Assembly (NCBI GenBank): GCA_018466975.1
Contig: CM031556.1
Span: 3,658,001-3,722,000, forward strand
DNA length: 64,000 bases
Reading direction: 5' to 3'
DNA from: Sparassis latifolia
Lineage: Eukaryota; Basidiomycota; Agaricomycetes; Polyporales; Sparassidaceae
The position numbers and the translations under genes were made by a program. Below, piece after piece: positions 23,933 through 34,628 of this stretch (positions within the stretch are counted from its first letter, which is position 1; each line of letters begins with the position of its first letter). The notes under the pieces were generated by a model. It did no database searches. It worked only from the letters and a program-made list of their open reading frames with translations, and was not told the DNA's origin.

Positions 23933-25460
23933 ATGCGTTCTTCCACCGTTCTTGCAATGGTCACTGTTGTGGCTACTCCTGTTCTCGTCGGGTGAGTCCA
24001 TTTTTTTAAATTCCACTGTACAGCCATTGATAGTCCTCATTCAGCGCTGTCCCCACTCCGGCCGATGGCTCTGAGGCTCTGAGCTTCGGTGACGGCTTGA
24101 AGATTGGCAAGGATGTCTTGGGCATTTTCCACAGTAGCAGCAACAACAAGAACCAGCAGCACTCCCGGTGAGTATCCGTCAGGGATGACTTGGTTACATC
24201 GTTGGGTTAGATCTCATTCATGGCTAGTGACTACGACGAGCTTCTGGCCCGCGATTTCGAAGACATTGTGGCGCGTGCTGAGCCTGCTCCCGCTCACGCC
24301 GCCGTGCATGAGCATGTTCACCAGCATGCCCACAAGCATCATGCTCATAAGCACCAGAAGAGCCACAAGCATTACCACGGTCACAAGCATGCTCCCGGAC
24401 ACGCGCACCACGCCGAGCAAAATGCGGAGCACGCTGCCGCGTATCCTTCTTCCAAGCACGCCGTCAATCCCCCCGCGCATGTCGCACGCGAGCCTTCTTA
24501 CTCCATGCCCAAGGGTCAGAATTCGTTCGGTCACACTGGCGAGCATGTCGGGGTAAAGTCGCACCACCGGGATGTTGAGGTGCGCGAGCCTCACTACCCT
24601 AGTTTCCAGGGCTATAAAGGCGGACAGCACGGCGGGTACGTCCGCGAGCTCGAGGATCGCGAGTTTGACGATATCTTCGCGCGCGCTGAGGCAGCCTCTG
24701 CGCGCCCCAACGCGCATGCTACCGCTTACACCCATGAGCACGTCGAGGGTCCCGCATACAACGGCCACAAGCACTACAAGGGTTACAAGCACGGTGCGCA
24801 GGAGAACGTTCACGCGGAGCCCGTTGCTGCCCTACCTAGTCACGCCTCTGCCCAACCCATTCACACGTCTGTTCACACTGCCCGTGGCTCCACACTTGGG
24901 GGCCCCGGCCACAGCTCTGCTGGTGGCCCCAAGAAACCCCATCGCTCAATCGACGAGATTTTGGCGCGTGAGGATGGCAATGAGGTTCACAGCTGGCGCC
25001 CCTCTGCCCAACCCATTCACACGTCTGTTCACACTGCCCGTGGCTCCACACTTGGGAGCCCCGGCCACAGCTCTGCCGGTGGCCCCAAGAAACCCCATCG
25101 CTCAATCGACGAGATCCTGGCGCGTGAGGATGGCAATGAGGTTCACAGCTGGCGCCCGACTTTGGACAGCCCGCACTTCGTCCGTGGTCTATTCTACGAC
25201 GGCAGAAATGACCTAAAACAGTCCCGGTGCGTTTTCTGCTTCCTGTTCTTGCTGTTGCTCATGTCATGGTTAGCGCGTACGACGAACTTATCGCGCGCGA
25301 GTTCGACGACGTTATGGCACGCGAAGACGACGAGATTATGGCACGCGAAGACGACGATCACATGGCTCCGTCGTTGAACACCAGATTGGAGATCCTGAAG
25401 AAGAACGGCGGTCGCACAGACATCTTCGCTCGCAACATGGCACTTGCTGAGCTGGACTGA
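23933..25460 (+). CDS. Secreted His-rich repeat protein A
   Basis: A secreted protein of about 455 residues in four exons. MRSSTVLAMVTVVATPVLVG is a signal peptide, and intron 1 lies right after it. A short exon follows (AVPTPADGSEALSFGDGLKI.., ending NQQHSR), then a large exon rich in His (HEHVHQHAHKHHAHKH and similar), which could bind divalent metals. A 52-codon unit is repeated twice in tandem (24845-25000 and 25001-25156). The last exon repeats a short acidic motif: YDELIAREFDD, MAREDDEIMARED. The motif D/E-x-I/L/F-x-A-R also occurs as DELLARDFEDIVARAE, FDDIFARAEA, IDEILARED (twice) and TDIFAR. The protein ends ALAELD. Intron borders GTGAGT..TTCAG, GTGAGT..GCTAG and GTGCGT..GTTAG keep the frame. 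Function unknown; cell-wall, metal-binding or peptide-precursor roles are all possible. Confidence 0.8.
24845..25156 (+). repeat. Two-copy 156-bp in-frame tandem repeat
   Basis: Units 24845-25000 and 25001-25156 are almost identical (a few substitutions, for example GGGGGCCCC versus GGGAGCCCC). Each encodes 52 residues beginning SAQPIHTSVHTARGSTLG and ending EVHSWRP. The near-identity implies a recent duplication. Confidence 0.95.
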
Positions 25461-25670
25461 GGTATTGGGTTTTGCATAGTCAGATAACGGGCTGGCCATG
25501 TAATTAGTCAACGATTGTAAGTTAGCAAATGCCTGGATATACTAAGGAGATCACTTTCGCATAAATCCTTGCATGTTGCGAGCGTGAGGTGTGTCAAATA
25601 GTGACGTTCCTCGGAGCCTCAGCCTGTTCCAACGCGAAGATACTAGCAAATGAAAGTTATAAATGCTATC

Positions 25671-27816
25671 CTAAGCACCAAGTGTCAACGAAATATTTTT
25701 GATGGTCCCTGCAAATCCCTGCCCACCAACGTACTGCGCAGGAGCCGCGAACGACATGTTGCCCACCGCCATATACTCTTCCCAAATGTCCATGATGGTC
25801 ACCCAGAAGTATGGGTTTCCATCGTCACCATCGATGATTGCATATGTGTACTCTCGCGTGGCATGAATGGACATGTTTGTATACTCGCCGACGGGCAGCA
25901 TATAGCCAAGTGCGTACAACTGGCCAGTAGCCTCGAATGTCAGATTGGCGACCCACAGCCGCGAGTCTTTCCCGGAAAACAGGAGGCCTGTATCGGGATC
26001 CGCAGCGTCAGGCATCACGCTGAACGTGAGAGTATAGGGAGGCCCGACAGATGAAACGGGAGTGATGAGCGTGTTATACGTCCCAGGATACTCGTAGACC
26101 GTGTTGCCGTATTCCGTCTTCACGGCACGGTTCAGGTTCTGGCCGGGTGCAGCGACGTTCAAGATGGGGTACGCGTTGCTGAATTCCTCCAGCGTAAGCT
26201 CCGTGTCGCGTACACCGGAGCCAGTCCATGTTTTCTCGCCGAACAAAGCAAGACTGTTCGCGAGCTGGTAGTAGTCCTCTAGCATCGTGGTGGCATTGTT
26301 CCCCCAGTCGCTCCAGAGCGCCATGATCGAGCCGCGTAACATTGGGTTATCTGCGGAAGTGTTATTCGTAGGGTCATTGGGGCTGAAGACGTTGGGCGCC
26401 CAGCCGGTTCCATCTGGCGCGCCAGAGAACATCAGCGTGAGGTCAAGCGTCTGCGGGAACTGCCCGTAGGACGACGTCTTCCCGTCGAGGTAGAGAAAGC
26501 ATTGTTCGGAGTTTATGATGTAGTACCCCTTCTCCATGAGCTGGACAGGAATATCCTCGTCGGGGAAGTCCCAATGCTGAATGGTGACGTTGTGGGAGAT
26601 GGGCGTTGAGCTCGGCTCAAGCGTGCCCCAGATCCTGATTGACTTGCCGGACTCCGCGTAGATATAGTCAGACATCTCGTTCACAAAGGCGGTGTACTCG
26701 TCACCTAGGCTGGCAACGTACTCGTCCGCACCGATAGATACCTCGGGGGACGTGAACCACGGAAGAAACTCCTTCCAGATCGTCTGAATAGTAGGAATTG
26801 TCTCGGGGTATGAGAGGTTCAGCATGTCGGGCGAGCCGCTGAGCATGAGTTCAGGCTTCCACTGCGTAATGACGAGTGAATGGCCAGGAGTGTCAATCTC
26901 TGGGATGATGGTCACGCCGTGATTTGTGCATATCTCCTGCATCGCGGAGTACTCGCTCTGCGTCCAACTCTCGTTCACCCTTTGATCAAGGCCTTCGACC
27001 GATGATCCAGGACGAGCCTGGAAACGGAATGCCGCGTAGAGCTCCTTCCAGCTATCTCCAGAACCATACAAATAGTCAGGGTTCCAGAGATTATCGGAAG
27101 CATGAACGTGAAATTCGTTGATCTTGAAAAAGGATGCGTAGACGCACAAGTCGGCTTGATGTATACGAGTTACATGAGAAGTGGACTTCCAGATCAGATG
27201 ATTCAGGATATCACTTACCGAGGAAGGTAGAGTCGAACCAATGCCTGCCGGCATCCAGCATGAAACCTCGAATCTCCCAACCCGGCGAGTCCGAACCTGT
27301 CCCCGCAGGTAATGTGATGGTCTGGAAATCATTAGCAAAGTTCAAAGCTGTTTGTTGCAGCAGGGTTCTGGTGCCCCACCATGCCCCGATAGGTGCCGAT
27401 GCAGTGATGGTGTATGTGTACTCTGTGACCTCGAAGTTATAACCTTCTGGAGTGGGTTTGCCGTTGTATAGCGTGAAATTAAAAGTCGGGTCTATGAGTA
27501 TGTAGATCACGGGAGTGGACACGGTGCCAACGCTGTAATCCGAGAGCGCTACTGGGGAGATATAGTTGTAGCCTGCCACGCCCATGAGATCGGTGCGGAA
27601 GGTCTCCGCGAAGCTATACGCGGAGGGCGATCCCTCGAGACCATGCTCAGCGTCCACTATGATCCTGACATCAGGAAGTAGCTCAAAGGTGCCCTGCCCA
27701 GGCGTGAAGAACGCGACCGAAGGGATCTGAGGTTGAAGACCAGCAGGGGGTAATGCGAAGATAACAGGTAGAGACAACAGCCAAAAGCTCACTATCCTCC
27801 AAAATATCACCGACAT
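25671..27816 (-). CDS. Secreted GH20 beta-N-acetylhexosaminidase
   Basis: Extracellular exo-hydrolase of about 690 residues that removes GlcNAc (or GalNAc) from chitin oligomers or glycans. The ATG at 27816 (MSVIFWRIVSFWLLSLPVIF) gives a clean signal peptide; the upstream frame has no ATG. A GH20b-like N-terminal domain (to about residue 160) is followed by the catalytic barrel: WEIRGFMLDAGRHWFDSTFL, an intron (GTAAGT..CATCAAG), KINEFHVHASDN, GVTIIPEIDTPGHS and SIGADEYVA. The last holds the Asp-Glu pair used with the substrate acetamido group. IQHWDF and GSIMALWSDWGNN lie further on. About 170 C-terminal residues form a beta-rich, Gly/Asp-containing domain with several N-glycosylation sites. 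The gene has a single intron and no lesions. It lies inside the region whose duplicate near 40.3 kb lacks it. Confidence 0.9.
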
Positions 27817-28136
27817 GACTGCACGAAGCAACCATGCCCTCTAGATAACAGAAATGCAGAGCACATCTGCTCAACTCATGAGATCGCACGAATGGCGGCA
27901 TAGGGACAAAAGAACCGGTGAAGGAGTAATGGAGCCCCGAGTCACAGCTGTTCCAGTCTCCCGAGGATGCCGCAGATAACGTTGCGTTTGCTATCCCGTA
28001 AGATAGAAGCCCTGCAGCTCCTCATGCGCAGATACATGTAAGCGGACTATTTTGAGGAAGCGTTCATCCATGTGATCCCCTTTTACCTCCCATACTTCTG
28101 ACAGTCGGGAACCTGGAAAGGGTGGAATGAACGGTG

Positions 28137-28245
28137 TAGGACAATTGCATCGCAACTGGAAGAGTACTTGGACAAACCGGGGAGAAGGATGCGGGAGAGG
28201 CCGCGACACTGAAAACTCCACGATCGAGATCGCGGGTTCACAATT
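28137..28245 (+). repeat. 109-bp repeat, copy 1 (with 40443-40543)
   Basis: The segment beginning TAGGACAATTGCATCGCAAC and ending GCGGGTTCACAATT recurs at 40443-40543 with a few substitutions and a small gap. In copy A it lies beyond the GH20 gene; in copy B it lies about 140 bp beyond the His-rich gene. It therefore marks the far end of the duplicated block. Confidence 0.85.
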
Positions 28246-28395
28246 ATAAAGCCGATATAATAGCGCTGAAAGCTTCCTGCAGAGGCTGATCCCAGAAAAA
28301 CAAATCACAGAACTGCTAGCCAAGTTCACCTACGAAGTGTTCCAAGTGTTCTATTCCATCCCTATGTCCCTGGGCTGTGGTGGACCAGGTGTGGT

Positions 28396-28419
28396 GGTCA
28401 CCGCGCTTGGCCGGTGACC
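28396..28419. repeat. Inverted-arm site, left edge of Crypton segment
   Basis: GGTCACCGC, a 6-bp centre (GCTTGG), then CCGGTGACC: two inverted 9-bp arms. The same arms with the same spacing occur in inverted orientation at 34605-34628. Another GGTGACC half-site lies near 28469. The arrangement resembles a tyrosine-recombinase core site; the function is inferred. Confidence 0.5.
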
Positions 28420-28837
28420 GACCCGTGGTACCTTCCCACGCGCGGGCCGGTGCCCCTCGCCGCTGGTGACCTTAACGCGCCGTGTATGCCGTGCCGCCCG
28501 TTCGGGCAGTAGATGCCGGATCCAGCAACAGTTGCCAATCTCAATTCGCCGCCAGCCGCCTCTCTGCACGCGCGGCGCGTTCGCGCGTCGGTCGTCGCTG
28601 CGTCGCGTGGCGCGCGGTGTGCAGTGCCACGTCGTCGCGGCCCCGTTCGCGAAACCGAGACCGAGAGAGAACGCGAGGCGCCAAGTCCGACGACGAGCTC
28701 GCCGCTCGCTGTCGGCTGGCATGCCGCGCGGTGCCTGCGTGATGCCCTCTGACCGCCCAACTCAAACTACTCGGACGTGCTTTCGCCACGCGCCAGGTCC
28801 GCCGCCCGAGATGCGGCGGGCCTTGCACATCGAGTGC

Positions 28838-28861
28838 GCAGCAGCAGCAGCAGCAGCAGCA
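28838..28861. repeat. GCA trinucleotide microsatellite
   Basis: About eight uninterrupted GCA/CAG units in non-coding DNA between the GH20 gene and the MITE. The surrounding 28.35-29.17 kb is GC-rich with chance frames on both strands and no supported gene. Confidence 0.9.
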
Positions 28862-29173
28862 AAGCAACACTGCGCTTGCTTGCGTGTGCGGCATTCTTGC
28901 ACGCCCGAACTTTGAGTTGCGGTGTATACACCGACTACCTGTCTACCACGCGCGCGGCATGCCGACCCGTCGATGTGGCGACATGCACAAAATATATTTT
29001 GTATTGACCTGCCCCCCCCAGCACACACAGTCAACATGATCATGAATCTCAGGGTGGGCGTGGCCTGCAAATCGTAAATCTGCAACAAGTTTCCATGCGG
29101 GGTTCAAACAGCGGTAGACCGCAAGGACACGATGGCGATGGCGACGATGCAGTGGAGCTGGCAGCACTACTGA

Positions 29174-29665
29174 GGGCCCGTTCGGCATCCAAACATTTGC
29201 GTCACGCAAACGTTTGCGTTCATTTCACGCATCCGTCCAAACAGATGCACATAACGGGCCGATCTTGCCGCTGTCACGCCCCATTTCCGGGCAACCGTGT
29301 TGGGCACCGGGAATCACTGCTCGTCGTGCGTCTGCCTTTGCTCGTCGTTGCCCCCGATGAGCAGGTGGATTTAGATGTTTTGATTCAATGATAGAATATG
29401 TAGAATACAACATTTCTTTTTCAATTGTGCTACTGTATTCTATGTACTGATGGGTGCCACACGACAGCGCTCTCAGATGCTCATGCTCGTCACCGTCGTT
29501 GAGGGCGGTGAGGCGGGAATTTCGGCGGCAGGGCATAACCCAACCCATCAGTCACAGACAGTCACAATCTCGGGTTGGCCGGAACTTTCGGGAATTTCCG
29601 GCTTCTGGGTGTTTGCGTTGCAAAAGCGTTTGCGTGACGCAAATGTTTCGATGCCGAACGGGCCC
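29174..29665. mobile_element. 492-bp MITE with 39-bp terminal inverted repeats and TGA target duplication
   Basis: The left end GGGCCCGTTCGGCATC.. and the right end (reverse complement) GGGCCCGTTCGGCATC.. match over about 39 bp with one mismatch (ends 29174 and 29665). Both sides are flanked by TGA (29171-29173 and 29666-29668). A 3-bp duplication plus a G/C-rich TIR suggests the PIF/Harbinger group. The interior has no coding capacity, so the element is non-autonomous. It sits inside the Crypton segment, downstream of the recombinase gene. Confidence 0.85.
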
Positions 29666-29881
29666 TGAGTGGGTGCATCTGCTCCTCTCGGTCATGCAAA
29701 ACCAAAAATTCTGGGCCCTCATTGAGGTTTCCAAAACATGTACATTAAATTGTGTTTCATATACACAGGTGAAGCAGTACCGTAAATTAGGACGTGGAGC
29801 CATCAGTACCATATAGCATGAAGCGACAAGAAGACAGAGACTGAAAAATTAACCAGAATATGAAGTTGGCTTCACGTCGCA

Positions 29882-32800
29882 CTACGGATAGTGTGTCGCA
29901 CCTTGGAGCACCTCGCAGTGACCCGCACCCCCATGCTTGGTGAGGTAGTCGGCAAATGAGCGCGCCCTGTAGTGGCCATACTTCTCATTGAAGAACCGAA
30001 GCACCAGCTGGATCGACCAGCGCGGCTTCTGCGAAAGCTCCGTGATGAGGTCGATGATCTTTTTGCGGCGCCCGCCTTCGGTCTTGAGTCCCGCATCATT
30101 GAGACGCTAGCAGTTGCCCCACTTCTCCGTCAGTTTACGCACTGAGATATATCCACTGAGCCCGTCCATCCACTCCGTCCAGACATCCACGATCGCATTC
30201 ACCGGCTGGTACCGATAGCATGGAAGAAGCTCACCCTGCTTTGTTAGGGCTGGTGGTTTCCCAATCAGGAAACATATATTAGTCAGCACATAGGTATGTC
30301 GGAGAACATACTGGAATCTCCTAGAATTACTGTGTAGTATAAATATATGGCCCCAACCGCATGAGCCCCTCATGCGCTTGTGGCCCATGGCCTAACAGCC
30401 GAGTGAGTAGTAGTGATCAACCTCACAATATGCTTCCAAAGCCACGGCTCATGCTTCTGGAAGACGACTTCACCATACTTCTGCCGGAGCTCATCCCGCC
30501 TGGCCGAGCACGGATCTGCACGAGCAGGTGCCACAGAAGGCGCTACCATCCCCAACACAGATGGCAGTGCAGGCGCAGCAGCGACATGGCGACTGGAGCC
30601 ATCCAACGCGGCAGTTGAGTCGGACGATGCTGCACCGTTCGCTACCGCACTGACCGATGCGGAGACCGAAGGCACCGTGGAAGTGCTCACAGGCCCGTCG
30701 CCACTGTGGAAGTTGATTGTGATGACGGGTGGGGCTGCTGCTGCAGGCACTGGTGCAGGGGCTGTCACCGGGGCCGCCGGACTTTGCTCGGGAGGCACGA
30801 AAGCTGTCATTGACAATCACGTTGTTGTCAGCACTGCACGTGTGATGACGGAAAACCGGCGCATACTTATCTTGGACCTTCGAGTGGACCTGGAGTTCAG
30901 GAGCGTGCCGATCATGCCCTCCATCTTGAGGATTCGCTCCGACATGTCGGACATCTGCCTGTTGCTCTCTTCGTGCTGCCTCTTTTGCTCCATGAGCACA
31001 TCGGTGGTGGCACCACGCAGGCTGCATATCAGGTGCTCGGGGAGATTCTGATAGGCCATGCGGGCCTGCTCCTCGGCTTCCCGGATGGCAGGCATTGCCT
31101 GGCTGGTGAAGGTATGAAAGGCGGGAGTGTTGAAGGGTGCAAATGCAAACACGGGGGCAGAGGGCTGCATCGCGCACAGGATCGCCGCGTCCTGCAGCAG
31201 CACCCGGCGCAACCACAGCATGAGCCGGAGGAAGTGGCAAAGGGCGTAGTCCTGAGCCAATGGGTTGTCTTGAATGCGTGTCTCGAGGGCGGCCTGCTCT
31301 TGCTCGATCCACGGGAACACTTGTGCGAGGAGTTCGGATGGTGGCTCTGTCAATTGTGTGGGTTTGTCAGCACTCCGAGGCATGCATGCAGCATGGCCAC
31401 TCACCGAGAGCATCACGTGGGAGCGAATACATTTCAGGCTTGCGGCCATTGAACATCGCAGCACCGAGGAGGGCATCGACAGGGAAGGTCCGCTCGTAGC
31501 ACTGGCGGAAGGAGCCATTCTCATTCCATCCGCCGAGCACTTTCGTCCCACTGACCGTGGCACCGTGCGCATGCACCGTCTGTGCGGCATAAGCCCTGCC
31601 AGCATGCGTGACCTTCGTGATCGAGATGTTGTTCTCCTCGTGAATGCCCTGCAGCCGGTCGCAGTGATCTGGAGACGGGCACTGGATTAGGTGTTCTGTA
31701 ACAATGAAGAAGAGGTCAGGCCACTCACTGTCATATGACATAGCTGCCGCCGGCTGTTTTCCCCAGAAGACGTGATAGCCATACCAGTCGCGGTGGCCGT
31801 ACTCACCGCACGCATTGTCCTCAAAGTCCGGGAGCAGGTTAGGGAGTGGCAGGTGAAGGACATGGAAGAACCCGAAGAAGAGGAATGCCAGTGCCCCAAC
31901 TGGGCACAGCTCGACTTCGTGGTGACGGATGGCTCCATGCTCATCCAGGCGGCCCTGCTGGTTATGCTTGGCATTGTCTGCCAGTGCGGTGAGCACCTGC
32001 AAAGAACACCGTGAGCCACTGAGGCATCGTCCGCACCCTCTCCACTCACCAGGACTCTGTACCCAAGGTGGACATCGTCCATGGGGATGGACGACAGAAA
32101 GAGGTCCGATCACTCGAGGATGCGTGAGCTTTCCCCACGGAAAGCCATCGTGGATGAAAGGAGGAGCATCGCACGGTCGCGCAGGCCGATCCAGATCGAC
32201 TTGACACCCGACACGTCCATCAGGCACCAAATCGAGCACCTCTTCAGCTCGTCGGGCGTGTAAGTGTCTGGAAGGCGGGAGCATCAGTCGAATTGTGCAG
32301 CAGCAGGACAGGGGGAGTGCGACACTTACCCTCAGAGCTCCCCACGGCCTTCAAGGCCTGTGCCTTCTCTATGCGTTTCGGCTCCTGGTGCTTGGCCAAT
32401 GACTCTGCGGTGCAGATGTGGATGTCGGTGCGCAATGACATCTGCGCATCGGGTTCATCCTTGTACAGGTAGGCGTTGTTGCGACGCCAGCTCTCGAGCG
32501 CATTGATGACCTGCGAGACGTGGGATTTGCCCACGTTCGACCCCGTGATGGTCTCGTTCTTGCCCTGGCGGCGCTGTAACAAGGTGTGTGTCAGTGGGAG
32601 AGCAGTGGCATGGCACGCCGTGGAGGAGTGCCGTCATACCTTTTCGCGTGTCATCTCATACTCCAGGAAGAAGGAGGCCTTGAGGGCAGTGACAGGGAAT
32701 GCTGGAACAGGCACTTCCCCCGGTGCACGCTGGCAGCGCTCGGCCTGGAACGTCGCCCAGTATGTCGTGTAGTTCTTCACGTGACGGTCATAGCTTGAAC

Positions 32801-33257
32801 CGGTCTGGTTGTCGTCTTGATCCAACCGCACCTTTTTGATGCGTGTGTCATGAGACTCGAGCTCCAGCCGGGCGAGCGAGTGCCGCAGCGAGCCCGCGAC
32901 TGCCACAGCTGCCGGAGGGTTCATCAGAGGTTGCCAGGCGGGCTCCCATGCTGAGGCCGGACCGTAGCTCGAAGTGGGAGGGTACACAGACCCCTCGCGA
33001 CTCATGGTGAGCAGGCCCGACACCTCGGGCATGAGTGCGGGGGCCCGCGGCGGCTCGTAGTGCACATAAGTTGAAGCAACGGCGGGCACGGGGCCACCCG
33101 CTGCCAGCTTGCTGCCCGCAATGGCACCATCGTCAGCGGAGTGCTGTCCGGCGAGATCGCCAGCATCATCTTCCTGCCGCCGCTTCTTCGAGATCGGCGG
33201 CAGCGGCGAGTCATAGGAGACCATTCGAAATTGTTCTTGCTGCGTCGACCGGCCCAT
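29882..33257 (-). CDS. Crypton-type tyrosine recombinase (Ndc10-like plus GCR1_C), with a premature stop
   Basis: Transposase of a Crypton, a DNA transposon that moves by tyrosine-recombinase chemistry. The start at 33257 (ACACCATGG, MGRSTQQEQFRMVSYDSPLP) opens about 950 codons in several exons. Order: a Pro/Ala-rich N-terminus with basic KKRR; VKNYTTYWATFQAERCQ and NVGKSHVSQVINALESWRR (core-binding part); RDRAMLLLSSTMAFRGESSR (first Arg box); PVGALAFLFFGFFHVLH; then VTHAGRAYAAQTVHAHGA, with the HxxR pair, and GGWNENGSFRQCYERTF, whose Tyr is the likely nucleophile. A linker and coiled-coil-like stretch follows (DVLMEQKRQHEESNRQMSDM), then a Pro/Ser/Ala-rich linker and a C-terminal GCR1_C DNA-binding domain (VNAIVDVWTEWMDGLSGYIS ... 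RRKKIIDLITEL ... GATHYP, stop at 29882). In that last domain a TAG at 30107-30109 replaces the Trp normally found in KWGxxWR, so the reading frame may be truncated. Exon limits are approximate. Confidence 0.82.
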
Positions 33258-34604
33258 GGTGTGACCCGGGTGGTGATGAGGACGGCGAGACAAGCTGAGA
33301 GAGGCCGCATGAGCAGTGAGATGTCGTGCGGAGAGTGCTGTGCCAAAGGCAGGCACCACAGATCGAGCTGCACGTCGCTCTGTTCCGCTGGCAAACACCT
33401 TCAGTGCGCCGCTGCCGCAGAAGGATGGCTGGTGGTGACGAGGTCTGACCAAAAAAAAAGTGTGTGGGTCAGCACGGAGTATAAACCAGAAATCACGGAG
33501 CAAGGGCGGCCGGCCTCAGCGTCGCGGACACATCACGAACAGGCCCGTTCGAACATCGTGTGATTGCTCCAAGGGGCCACATATACGGCGGCAGACAGAG
33601 AGGACCGCGAAAAAAAAGGAAGGACACTCACCAGAGACGGCACGCGGATGCAGATGTGCACCGTTGGAGTGTGCAAGCAAGACGGGGTCGGGCCTTTGTT
33701 TTACAGGGAGGACGGTGGTGGACCCACAGTAGCGGTGGGAAGAGGCCGCGATCAGAAACGTGAGGGCAGCGGGGTGCGATCGGAGCGGGACAGGGCAAGG
33801 GTCACAACGTGAAACGACACGAGGCACGCTGTGAACGGTTGGCATGGGACGGACAGCAGGGAGAAAAAAAAAATGTATTAGATTCTTGCGTACGTTACAG
33901 CGGCGAGCAGCCGGCGTTGCGGGCGACCGCGAGTGGACGAGTTGCGCTCCGTCCTCGTCCTCTTCAAGCGTGGGGCAGGGGCAGAAGGAGATTCTTTAAA
34001 ATAAAAAAGCGAAGAAAGGAAGTAAAAACTTCGAGTAGGATACACACAGGAAGAAGAAGAGTGGCCGCGCGGCAGGGCGGGCTGTGACAACAGGCCTAGT
34101 GAGGCGGAGGTGGCATGTCCGCTTTTTTCGCATGTTTTCTCGTTCGCGTTCGGGGAGGGCACGACAGCGGTGGGGCCGCAGCACACAGGGCGAGAGTGAC
34201 CGCGATGCGGTCGGCGCGATGAGCTCGGGCGTGGGGCTTGCTGGCTGGCACGCAGGGCGCGAGGGCCAGCGCGGGCGCGGGACGCGTTCGTTCATTCGCT
34301 CGTTCGCTGCCTTGGGGTGGGCCAGCTGGTGAGGGACGCACGCGGGCCAGGGTGGTGCTGCGGGGGTGCGGGGGCGACGGCGGCGGGGTGGCGGTGGCGG
34401 TGGCAGCAAGCGACGACGACGAACGTCGGGCTAGGCGCCGCGAGCCGCCCGCCACGCCACACGAGCCCTGGCTGGCTGCCGTTCCGGGTTCACCCGAGCG
34501 TGCTTGTGGGCCTTTAGGGGAGGGTTCCGCACAGCCGAGTCCTGATGACCGGCGTGTACAGGGCTGGTGACCCTTCATTTCTTTTTAGGGGGGGTCACCG
34601 CCGT

Positions 34605-34628
34605 GGTCACCGGGGTGGAGCGGTGACC
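34605..34628. repeat. Inverted-arm site, right edge of Crypton segment
   Basis: GGTCACCGG, centre GGTGGA, then GCGGTGACC. Read on the minus strand it is GGTCACCGC-N6-CCGGTGACC, matching the left site at all 18 arm positions. A direct GGTCACC lies immediately before it (34594-34600). Confidence 0.5.

Larger units (their letters stand above)
23126..25590 (+). repeat. Duplicated block, parental copy (A)
   Basis: From TATATTCACTGTGG at 23126 through the His-rich gene and about 130 bp beyond its stop, the sequence aligns with 38528 to about 40435. Promoter, 5' UTR, first two exons and both introns are nearly identical; the central coding repeats differ. This copy contains the intact last exon of the TRF4-like gene, so it is the likelier parent. 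Confidence 0.85.
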
